NCBI GenBank assembly: GCA_030150565.1
Contig: JASLFR010000060.1
Coordinates: forward strand, 1-7,766
Direction: 5' to 3'
DNA length: 7,766 nucleotides
Source of the DNA: Cardiobacteriales bacterium
GTDB lineage: Bacteria; Pseudomonadota; Gammaproteobacteria; Cardiobacteriales; Wohlfahrtiimonadaceae
A model generated the notes under the pieces. That model was not told the DNA's origin, made no database searches, and saw nothing but the letters and a program-made list of their open reading frames with translations. This document shows positions 1-5,704 of the stretch, piece by piece; the first letter of the stretch is position 1, and the number at the start of each line of letters is the position of its first letter. Made by a program: the position numbers and the translations under genes.

Positions 1-1522
1 CTCGAATGTTGGCCAATACACTCCTAAGTGCTTCAGCCTTCCCCTCTAAAGAGGAGCGAGTTTCAGAGAGCTTCTGCCCCTGCTGACGCAGTTGATTTAG
101 GGTACTCTCAATCTCTCTCTTCCCCTCTCTCTCCTTCAATACTTGTGCCTCAAGCTCGAGCGATGCCTCATGCTTAATGAGTAGCTCCTCCTCTAGAAGT
201 GCTAAGGCGACCATCCCCTCTTCAGAATCATCACGCTCCCCCTTTTCCCCCTTCTTCTGCCATTGTGAGAGTTGCTCCTCACTCTTTACAATCGCCTCTA
301 TGAGGCTCTCCTCCATCTGTATTAAGCGGCTCTCTCTCTGTAATAGCTGTTGTTGTTTCTCTCTCGCCTCTTCGATCCCCCTCTTGAGCGCCTCAAGCTG
401 AACTGTACGCTCTTCAAGAGTACTCTCGAGCTGAAGGATCTCCTCCTCAAGCATCACAATCTTGATATTGCTCTCTTCATCATCAAAATTAGGAAGTTCA
501 ACGCTCTGCAATCTCTTCTGATCGGCAAGTAACGCTTCCCGCTTTGTTTGCCACTCACGATACTGCTCACTATCTCGAGCAAGGAGCTCTTGAAGCAATC
601 GCAACTCATGCTCAAGCCGCTGCTCCTCCTCCCGTTTTTGATAATAATCGGTACGGAGCTGAAGAAGAGCCGCTTCTGCCGACTCTAACGCCCGCTCCTG
701 CTCAAGAATCGCTTCACTCTGCTGATTGTAAGCCTCCACAAGCTTCTGAAATTGATCCCCCTTTGCAGCCCCCTTCTCACTTAACGCTCGGCGTTCCTCT
801 TCTGTGGAGTGCTTCTCTAAACTCATCTGCCAGTAACGGAGATGACGCTCCTCCCGCTTCAACGATCGATACGCTTCAGCAACCTTCGCCTGCTCCTCCA
901 ACTTCTCTAGCTGTGTGCCAAGCTCTACCCGAATATCGGTAAGACGGCTCAGATTCTCCCGAGTATTCTCAATACGGCGGGCGGTCTCTTTTCGCTGCTC
1001 CTTATATTTAGAGATTGCGGCTGCCTCCTCTAAAAAGGTACGCAACTCCTCAGGCTTCGATTCAACAATACGGGAGATCATCCCCTGCTCAATGATGGCG
1101 TATGAGCGAGGCCCTAATCCTGTTCCCATGAAGATATCGGTAATATCTCGGCGTCGGCACCGCGTTCCATTGAGAAAATATTGGCTCCCCCCCTCCCGAT
1201 CGTGGTGACGCCGTACACTAATCTCAGAGAAAGCGGCCCACTCACCCCCAAGTCTCCCTTCGCGATTATCAAAAATCAGCTCAACAGAGGCAAAACTGGA
1301 GGGTTTACGGTGGGTCGATCCATTAAAGATCACATCACTCATCGAGGAACCACGAAGTTGTCGGGCTGACGACTCCCCCATCACCCAACGCACAGCATCG
1401 ATAATATTCGATTTACCACACCCATTTGGCCCCACAATTCCACTCAACCGTTCAGTTAAGAGGAATGTTGTTGGCTCAACGAAGGATTTAAATCCAGCTA
1501 ATTTCACTTTACTTAAACGCAC
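1..1522 (-). CDS. smc: Chromosome segregation protein SMC, N-terminal 507 residues (runs off left edge)
   Basis: This is the N-terminal half of the SMC ATPase, which with ScpA/ScpB forms the condensin that organises and segregates the nucleoid. The reading frame is open without interruption from 1522 to the left edge. Visible parts are the start VRLSKVKLAGFKSF, Walker A GPNGCGKSN at residues 31-39, the stretch VRWVMGESSARQLRG at 44-58, VIFNGS at 64-69, and IIEQGMISRI (Q-loop region) at 143-152. From about residue 165 onward it is charged, Glu/Lys/Arg/Gln-rich coiled coil; the hinge, the second coil and the Walker B/signature half lie outside the window. The GTG start at 1522 is the first start codon after an in-frame stop and gives the family-typical N terminus; a weak AAGTGAG sits 6 bases before it. 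It begins 11 bases after the mutY stop, so coupled translation is likely (inference). One oddity is EEAAAISKYK at about 165-174, where the family usually has EEAAGISKYK. The family identification is secure. Confidence 0.96.
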   Translation of the reverse strand, partial: MRLSKVKLAGFKSFVEPTTFLLTERLSGIVGPNGCGKSNIIDAVRWVMGESSARQLRGSSMSDVIFNGSTHRKPSSFASVELIFDNREGRLGGEWAAFSEISVRRHHDREGGSQYFLNGTRCRRRDITDIFMGTGLGPRSYAIIEQGMISRIVESKPEELRTFLEEAAAISKYKEQRKETARRIENTRENLSRLTDIRVELGTQLEKLEEQAKVAEAYRSLKREERHLRYWQMSLEKHSTEEERRALSEKGAAKGDQFQKLVEAYNQQSEAILEQERALESAEAALLQLRTDYYQKREEEQRLEHELRLLQELLARDSEQYREWQTKREALLADQKRLQSVELPNFDDEESNIKIVMLEEEILQLESTLEERTVQLEALKRGIEEAREKQQQLLQRESRLIQMEESLIEAIVKSEEQLSQWQKKGEKGERDDSEEGMVALALLEEELLIKHEASLELEAQVLKEREGKREIESTLNQLRQQGQKLSETRSSLEGKAEALRSVLANIR

Positions 1523-1533
1523 GCTGTACTCAC

Positions 1534-2715
1534 TTATGAATCAGTAAAAGAGGAAGGTTCTAACGAAAAGGGGCGTAACCCTTCTAAAAGATCGAGAATC
1601 GGTTTTGGATTGGGGAGCTCCTCCCACTCATCGAGCGTATAGAGCGCCCCCTTTAAATTGAAATGTTGCTCAATCATGGCAGTTGCATCAATTTTAAGCT
1701 CAATCAGTATCGGAGTAGCCGCTAAGGTGTAATGGCTAAAACGGTGGGTAAATTGGGGCAGAAGTGTGACCGATTTGATCCACTCTTTTTGAATAAATTT
1801 TGCTAAATGCTCCTCAATAATCCCCTCTTTTCCCCCATCTAAATCGGGAGCAAGATCGAGCTCCTCTTCAGGGAGTGAATAGAGATTTCCCCAAATGCCT
1901 CGAGCATCCCGCTTATGTAGAAAATAGCCCCCCTCATACTCAAAGAGATAGAGGAGCGTCGGCTTTATTGGATGCGCCTTACGAATATTGGGGCGAGGAA
2001 TCGTCTGCACCTCATTGTGACGAAGAGCGACACACTCATCCTGCATAAAACAGCGCTCACACTCAGCCTTACGAGCGCAGAGTGTTGCGCCAAAATCCAT
2101 AATCGCCTGTGTATAATCTGCCGCCTCATTCTGAGGAACGAGCTGATCTGCAATCGGTTTTAGAAGGGTATCGATCCTATTTCTTGGCGCTGTTACCCCA
2201 TAAAGGCGCGCCAATACTCGGCGTACATTCCCATCTAAAATCGCAAACGGGAGGTTATACCCTTGCGCTAAAATAGCTGAAGCTGTTGTTGGCCCGATCC
2301 CTTTTAAGGAGAGGAGCGCCTCATAATCGGGAGGGATCACCCCCTCAAACTGCTCCACAATCATCTTTGCTGCGTGATGAAGATTACGCGCTCGGGAGTA
2401 GTAACCGAGCCCCTCCCATAGCTTTAGAACAGACTCTTCATCACTCTTTGCTAACTCAAAAATGGTGGGGAAACGCTCCATAAAGCGCACAAAATAGGGG
2501 ATAACTGTCGCTACCTGCGTCTGTTGAAGCATAATTTCAGAGACCCAAATACGGTAGAGATTCACCGCTCTACTCTCTGTAGAAGAGGGCTTCCACGGCA
2601 GATGGTGACGCCCCTCCCTCTTAAACCAGCGCAGTAATCGCTCTGGAAAGTGATGACCGATCTTCTCTGATGGCGCCTCTAAAAAAAATTGCTCCAACCT
2701 CTTCCCCCTTCTCAT
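1534..2715 (-). CDS. mutY: Adenine DNA glycosylase MutY (A/G-specific)
   Basis: MutY removes adenine mispaired with 8-oxoguanine or guanine, starting base excision repair in the GO system. Residues below count from the ATG at 2715. The catalytic Glu is E60 in VSEIMLQQTQV. The helix-hairpin-helix is LKGIGPTTASAI (137-148), followed by ILDGNVRRVLAR (159-170) with catalytic Asp D161. A four-cysteine iron-sulfur loop lies at C213, C219, C222 and C228. The C-terminal NUDIX-like 8-oxoG recognition domain shows GIWGNLYSLP (273-282) and the FSH motif at 326-328. In Escherichia coli MutY and endonuclease III the cysteines are spaced C-X6-C-X2-C-X5-C, whereas here the first gap has five residues. The 393-residue length is somewhat above the usual 350 or so, mainly from extra residues at the N terminus. 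The start is uncertain: the ATG at 2715 lies only about 13 bases after a TATAAT box, while a TTG at 2697 has AAGGGGG six bases upstream. It precedes smc by 11 bases, probably in one operon. Confidence 0.96.
   Translation of the reverse strand: MRRGKRLEQFFLEAPSEKIGHHFPERLLRWFKREGRHHLPWKPSSTESRAVNLYRIWVSEIMLQQTQVATVIPYFVRFMERFPTIFELAKSDEESVLKLWEGLGYYSRARNLHHAAKMIVEQFEGVIPPDYEALLSLKGIGPTTASAILAQGYNLPFAILDGNVRRVLARLYGVTAPRNRIDTLLKPIADQLVPQNEAADYTQAIMDFGATLCARKAECERCFMQDECVALRHNEVQTIPRPNIRKAHPIKPTLLYLFEYEGGYFLHKRDARGIWGNLYSLPEEELDLAPDLDGGKEGIIEEHLAKFIQKEWIKSVTLLPQFTHRFSHYTLAATPILIELKIDATAMIEQHFNLKGALYTLDEWEELPNPKPILDLLEGLRPFSLEPSSFTDS
2695..2709 (-). promoter_or_regulatory. Ribosome binding site for an alternative TTG start of mutY
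   Basis: Read on the minus strand, AAGGGGGAAGAGG lies directly before a TTG (2697-2695) in the mutY frame. The purine run AAGGGGG is six bases from this TTG, whereas the upstream ATG at 2715 has only a U-rich stretch (CTCTTTTT) before it and no Shine-Dalgarno sequence. Starting at TTG would shorten MutY by six residues, giving an N terminus EQFFLEAP after the initiator Met. It would also leave a normal leader of about 24 bases if transcription starts near 2721. Which start is used cannot be decided from sequence alone. Confidence 0.45.
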
Positions 2716-2727
2716 AAAAAGAGCATT

Positions 2728-2733
2728 ATTATA
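2728..2733 (-). promoter_or_regulatory. Candidate -10 box for the mutY-smc operon
   Basis: The minus strand carries a perfect TATAAT (2733 to 2728) in the gap between the dehydrogenase terminator and mutY. A transcript would start near 2721. No good -35 hexamer sits 16-18 bases upstream (the sequence there reads GGGGCA or GGGCAA), so activity may need an activator or may be weak. Its place downstream of the preceding gene's terminator supports a separate promoter for mutY-smc. Confidence 0.45.
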
Positions 2734-2792
2734 CCGTTTTCATCAATAATTGCCCCTATCAATCAAGCCTCGAAGAGAGAAAATTGAGGCAA

Positions 2793-2823
2793 CAAAAAAG
2801 CTCCCCCACTTCTGGGAGAGCTT
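2793..2823 (-). terminator. Intrinsic terminator after the short-chain dehydrogenase gene
   Basis: On the minus strand AAGCTCTCCC (2823-2814), a six-base loop and GGGGGAGCTT (2807-2798) form a 10-pair stem with a single G-U wobble, followed by a run of six T (2799-2794). The stem begins 29 bases after the stop codon of the dehydrogenase gene (2852). On the plus strand the wobble becomes a C-A mismatch and no T run follows, so it should act only on leftward transcripts. Confidence 0.88.
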
Positions 2824-2851
2824 GATTCAATTGAGCGGTTCTCTTCTAAAT

Positions 2852-3607
2852 TTAAATGATCGCTTCTGGCGACTCAGGGAGAATCTGCCCACCATCAACA
2901 ATGATAGTCTGCCCTGTAACAAAGCTCGCCTCTTTCGATGCAAGGAAGCACGCCGCATAACCGATATCTTCAGGCGTTCCTAACTGATGGGTTGGAATAA
3001 TCGCTCGCTGCTGATTGAGATACTCCTCCCCTTGCGCCTTCAATCCATCTGTCAAGATATTTCCTGGAAGGACAGCATTCACCGTAATGCCAAAGTTTGC
3101 ATACTCAAGCGCAGCTGATCGCATAAATCCAAGTTGTGCCGCCTTACTCGCTCCGTAGTGGGACCACCCTGGAAAACCAGTAATATTCCCTGTAATAGAG
3201 GAGGTGATCACCACGCGCCCATAATTCTCCCTCTTCATCGCTTTAAGAGCTGCCTGAACAATAAAGAAGCTCCCCTTTACGTTGATGTCGAACATCTGAT
3301 CCCAATTCTCTTCAGTCATCTCTTCAAGGCGCGCTTGAGGGAAGATTCCTGTATTAGAGCAGAGAATATCGAGGCGGCCGTGCTTCTTCACGATCTCATC
3401 AACTACCGCTTGCGCCCGCTTTTGATCGGTTACATCGAGATGAAGAAACTCACCATTCACCTCTTTTGCAGTCGCTTCCCCATTCTTCTCATCAATATCG
3501 GCAATAATCACCTTCGCACCCGCTTTAGCAAGCGTTGTGACAATCCCTTTACCAATACCATTTGCGCCCCCTGTTACAAGAGCGATCTGATCTGTAAGTG
3601 AAAACAT
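2852..3607 (-). CDS. Short-chain dehydrogenase/reductase (SDR), FabG-like classical type
   Basis: This is a cytoplasmic NAD(P)-dependent oxidoreductase of the classical SDR family, 251 residues, the usual length. The Rossmann nucleotide-binding motif TGGANGIG is at 12-19. The acidic residue D37 at the end of the second strand (IIADID) suggests NAD(H) preference. The usual NNAG motif is replaced by SNTG at 84-87. Catalytic residues appear as N109 (DINVKG), S136/S137 (ITSSITG), Y151 and K155 (YGASK); PGNILTD follows at 181-187. The C terminus reads VDGGQILPESPEAI, reminiscent from memory of UcpA-type SDRs. The substrate cannot be read from sequence, and automatic labels such as 3-oxoacyl-ACP reductase would be overcalls, since nothing nearby belongs to fatty acid synthesis. 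The start is well supported by AAGGAG at 3618-3613, five bases before the ATG. The gene lies 86 bases after the permease in the same direction, with no obvious terminator between, so partial co-transcription is possible. Confidence 0.93.
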   Translation of the reverse strand: MFSLTDQIALVTGGANGIGKGIVTTLAKAGAKVIIADIDEKNGEATAKEVNGEFLHLDVTDQKRAQAVVDEIVKKHGRLDILCSNTGIFPQARLEEMTEENWDQMFDINVKGSFFIVQAALKAMKRENYGRVVITSSITGNITGFPGWSHYGASKAAQLGFMRSAALEYANFGITVNAVLPGNILTDGLKAQGEEYLNQQRAIIPTHQLGTPEDIGYAACFLASKEASFVTGQTIIVDGGQILPESPEAII

Positions 3608-3656
3608 ATAGACTCCTTTTTCTATTGGTGATTCAAATTATTATCGGTTCAATTTC

Positions 3657-3665
3657 AGTATAACA
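3657..3665 (-). promoter_or_regulatory. Candidate extended -10 promoter for the SDR gene
   Basis: The minus strand reads TGTTATACT (3665-3657), an extended -10 element (TGn followed by a TATAAT-like hexamer). A start near 3650 would give a leader of about 43 bases before the SDR ATG. No -35 match is visible, which is tolerated by extended -10 promoters. It lies in the 86-base gap after the permease stop. Confidence 0.35.
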
Positions 3666-3693
3666 GGACTATAGAGCGCCGTAGCTATCCAGA

Positions 3694-5139
3694 TCAATTT
3701 TCTCTACGCTTCTCTCCCCACTCTTTAAAAAGAAAACCGATATAGAGGATCGAGATCCAGATCGGAATCACATACACCGCCCAGACCATACTCTCCATCT
3801 GACTCATGATAAATAGGAGCGCTCCTAAAAAGAGGAGTGCAATAAGGTTACTCCATGGGTAGAAAGGAGCTTTAAAGGTGAGGCTCTCCGCTGGATGCAC
3901 TTTACGGAATCGGTACTGCACAATCACAATCAATCCCCACGTGATGGTAGCAGCTGCAACGGCTACCGACATGATCCGCATAAAAGCTCCCTCTGGCACT
4001 AAAAAGTTGATCACCACCGCCGTCAAGGTACAGAGAGAGGAGAAGAGAATCGCCACAGAGGGAGCACGATTTCTATTGAGTTTGAGGAAGAACTTAGGGG
4101 CATTCCCCTGCTCTGCCAAGCCGTAGAGCATCCGCCCATTACTGTAGATTCCGCTATTGTAGACAGAGATCGCCGCCGATAGAACCACGATATTAAAGAA
4201 GGTTTGTGGGATATTGATCGCCCCAAAACGGGTCTCGACAATACCGACATTAAGCTTCTCAAAAATGAGTACAAATGGGCTGCCATCTACCCCAATCGTA
4301 TTCCACGGCACTAAAATCATAATGATGGCGAGCGAAAGCACATAAAAGAGGAGAATACGCCAAATCACCTGTTTAATCGCTTTAGGGATACTATTTTTAG
4401 GATCATCCGCCTCCGCCGCTGTAATACCGATCAATTCCGTCCCCCCAAAAGAGAACATCACAATCACAAGGGCTGGAAGATAGAGCTTCCAATCATCAAG
4501 TGGGAAGAAACCCCCATGCTCCCAAAGATTACTCACCGCCGTCCCCTCTGTTCCTGTCACAATGAGAAAGAGCCCTAAAACGATCAGCAGAATAATCGCC
4601 GCTACCTTAATAATCGCAAACCAAAATTCAAACTCCCCATAAATCTTAATCGAAAAGAGATTGAGCGTAGTAATAGAGATTAGAACAATGAGTGCAGTGA
4701 GCCAGACGGGAAAGTCAGGAAGCCAGACATTGAGATAGAGCCCCATCACAGAGAGCTCCGCCATGCTCACTAAAATATAGAGAAACCAGTAATTCCAACC
4801 CGCTAAGAAACCTGGAAACGCACCCCAATATTTATAAGAGAAGTGGCTAAATGCACCTGCAACAGGTTCATGCGTCGACATCTCACCAAGCATCGACATA
4901 ATAAGATAGATGATTCCACCTCCCAAAAGGTAGGCGAGCAGAATAGCAGGCCCCACAAGCGCAATCGATTGCGCAGAGCCGTAGAAGAGCCCTGTCCCAA
5001 TCGCCCCTCCAAGAGCGATCATCTGAATATGGCGATTCTTCAACCCCCGCTTTAAGGATTGATGAGGAAGAGAAGGATTCTCATTCACCGTTGGGTTACG
5101 CTCCCCTCGCTGATCTAATTGAGGTGATGATGAAGGCAT
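3694..5139 (-). CDS. aroP: Aromatic amino acid permease, AroP/PheP type (APC superfamily, AAT family)
   Basis: This is an inner-membrane proton-coupled amino acid importer of the APC superfamily, amino acid transporter (AAT) family. The 481-residue protein has a polar N-terminal tail of about 28 residues, then about 12 hydrophobic segments. Family motifs run throughout: LKRGLKNRHIQMIALGG (29-45), GAIGTGLF (45-52), EPVAGAFSHF (91-100), GWNYWFLYILVSMAEL, FGGTELIGITAAEADDP (231-247), SIPKAIKQVIWRILLFY and a block ending LAEQGNAPKF. These match remembered Escherichia coli AroP and PheP better than ProY, GabP or LysP, so an aromatic substrate is inferred. AroP versus PheP cannot be separated here; VYNSGIYSN is more PheP-like and GGIIYLI-type regions are neutral. 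The start at 5139 was chosen because AGGAG (5149-5145) lies five bases before it; the longer frame from 5163 would place that site inside the coding region. No transport or biosynthesis partner gene is adjacent. Confidence 0.9.
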   Translation of the reverse strand: MPSSSPQLDQRGERNPTVNENPSLPHQSLKRGLKNRHIQMIALGGAIGTGLFYGSAQSIALVGPAILLAYLLGGGIIYLIMSMLGEMSTHEPVAGAFSHFSYKYWGAFPGFLAGWNYWFLYILVSMAELSVMGLYLNVWLPDFPVWLTALIVLISITTLNLFSIKIYGEFEFWFAIIKVAAIILLIVLGLFLIVTGTEGTAVSNLWEHGGFFPLDDWKLYLPALVIVMFSFGGTELIGITAAEADDPKNSIPKAIKQVIWRILLFYVLSLAIIMILVPWNTIGVDGSPFVLIFEKLNVGIVETRFGAINIPQTFFNIVVLSAAISVYNSGIYSNGRMLYGLAEQGNAPKFFLKLNRNRAPSVAILFSSLCTLTAVVINFLVPEGAFMRIMSVAVAAATITWGLIVIVQYRFRKVHPAESLTFKAPFYPWSNLIALLFLGALLFIMSQMESMVWAVYVIPIWISILYIGFLFKEWGEKRREN

Positions 5140-5144
5140 AAAAA

Positions 5145-5149
5145 CTCCT
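5145..5149 (-). promoter_or_regulatory. Ribosome binding site that fixes the permease start
   Basis: The minus strand AGGAG (5149-5145) stands five bases ahead of the ATG at 5139 and would be internal to the gene if translation began at the in-frame ATG at 5163. No comparable site precedes 5163, where the sequence is A/T-rich. Confidence 0.85.
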
Positions 5150-5158
5150 AATGGTTGA

Positions 5159-5203
5159 ATCAATTAAAATAAAATAGATCAATAACACCCTCTGAGTATA
5201 CTC
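5159..5203. promoter_or_regulatory. Permease upstream region with repeats (weak regulatory candidate)
   Basis: The 215-base gap between the permease and the divergent lipoprotein gene contains an A/T-rich stretch (5161-5184). It has two direct copies of ATCAAT 19 bases apart (5159-5164 and 5178-5183), and a perfect 10-base palindrome GAGTATACTC lies at 5194-5203. I find no well-spaced -35/-10 pair for the permease and no match to the TyrR box (TGTAAA-N6-TTTACA) expected for regulated aromatic permeases. The repeats may be operator sites, but they are short enough to arise by chance. Confidence 0.25.
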
Positions 5204-5273
5204 CTTCCCCTCCACTCTCCGCTAAGATTCTTCTCTTTAGAGCGATTAAGAGATAAAAGGGGGAAAAAAGATA

Positions 5274-5282
5274 TGCTATGAT
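5274..5282 (+). promoter_or_regulatory. Candidate extended -10 promoter for the lipoprotein gene
   Basis: TGCTATGAT is an extended -10 element (TGn plus TATGAT). Transcription would start near 5289, giving a leader of roughly 66 bases that begins just ahead of the hairpin at 5293-5322. No -35 match is visible at 17 or 18 bases. Confidence 0.4.
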
Positions 5283-5292
5283 TCAAGTTAGT

Positions 5293-5322
5293 AGAGTCAA
5301 AAAGTGAATGGTTCACGACTCT
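5293..5322 (+). other. Hairpin in the presumed 5' leader of the lipoprotein mRNA
   Basis: AGAGTC (5293-5298) pairs with GACTCT (5317-5322), and inside it GTGAA (5304-5308) pairs with TTCAC (5312-5316) around a TGG loop. All five unpaired bases (AAAAA, 5299-5303) are on the left arm, giving a bulged stem of 11 pairs. It lies a few bases after the predicted transcription start and 32 bases before the ATG. A stabilising 5' stem, a protein-binding site or an operator are all possible. It is unlikely to be a terminator for anything, because no rightward gene lies upstream. Confidence 0.45.
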
Positions 5323-5354
5323 TCCTTCTTTAGATAGAAAAGAGGTATAAATTT

Positions 5355-5615
5355 ATGAAAAAGTTGATGTTATTACCGATTGTTGCGCTCTCATTAGCGG
5401 CGTGTACAGGGGGTGGATATCAGATGACTCCTACACAGAAAGCAGCGCTCACTGGGGCTGCCGTAGGTGCAGGTGTGGGAGCGGTAGCAAACTCCAATAA
5501 TCGTGGTAAAGGGGCACTGATCGGTGCTGCTGCAGGGGGGGTAATTGGTGGTGTTGGTGCTGAGTATGGTAAAGATCAGGCACAACCTCGTCAGCCAGCG
5601 CCACAATATTACTAA
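5355..5615 (+). CDS. Small glycine-zipper lipoprotein (86 residues)
   Basis: This is a predicted outer-membrane lipoprotein. The signal peptide MKKLMLLPIVALSLAAC has the lipobox LAAC at 14-17, so C17 is the lipidated residue. Residue +2 is Thr, not Asp, which favours sorting by Lol to the outer membrane. The mature 70 residues hold a Gly/Ala-rich segment (about 31-70) with GxxxG-like periodicity: ALTGAAVGAGVGAV, a short polar turn NSNNRGKG, then ALIGAAAGGVIGGVGAEYG. This is the glycine-zipper hairpin seen in OsmB-like proteins and in the N-terminal part of YiaD-type proteins; no OmpA domain follows. It ends in a short Pro/Gln tail. AGAGG sits nine bases before the ATG, a slightly long spacing. 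The gene stands alone: divergent from the permease, with its own leader hairpin and strong terminator. The exact role is unknown; envelope stress or outer-membrane integrity is a family-based guess. Confidence 0.88.
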   Translation: MKKLMLLPIVALSLAACTGGGYQMTPTQKAALTGAAVGAGVGAVANSNNRGKGALIGAAAGGVIGGVGAEYGKDQAQPRQPAPQYY

Positions 5616-5641
5616 GCGCTCTTCAACCTCTTAATAAAGAG

Positions 5642-5671
5642 AAGCCCTCCAAAATTGGAGGGCTTTTTTTT
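5642..5671 (+). terminator. Strong intrinsic terminator after the lipoprotein gene
   Basis: AAGCCCTCC (5642-5650) and GGAGGGCTT (5657-5665) form a perfect 9-pair stem around AAAATT, and eight T (5664-5671) follow, the first two shared with the stem. It lies 27 bases after the lipoprotein stop. The neighbouring deacetylase gene converges on it (stop at 5705). On the minus strand the stem is followed only by CTCTTTATT, so leftward termination would be weaker but possible. Confidence 0.95.
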
Positions 5672-5704
5672 ACTCTTTTGATATTGATTTAATCGATCTC
5701 GATC

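Noticed and set aside
544..942. A 132-residue plus-strand reading frame rich in Pro, Ala and Leu
   Set aside because: It lies antisense to the SMC coiled coil; its composition is the mirror of Glu/Gln/Arg-rich codons, and the SMC frame is continuous with clear family motifs.
3134..3601. A 155-residue plus-strand reading frame
   Set aside because: It is antisense to the SDR gene, has no family resemblance or ribosome-binding site, and the SDR frame has all catalytic motifs.
1..5139. Pyrimidine-rich low-complexity appearance of the plus strand (CTC and TCC runs)
   Set aside because: It reflects five kilobases of leftward genes with many GAG, GGA and AAG codons; no true tandem repeat unit is present.
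5140..5163. Eight extra N-terminal residues for the permease
   Set aside because: The strong AGGAG site lies within this stretch and serves the ATG at 5139; nothing precedes 5163.
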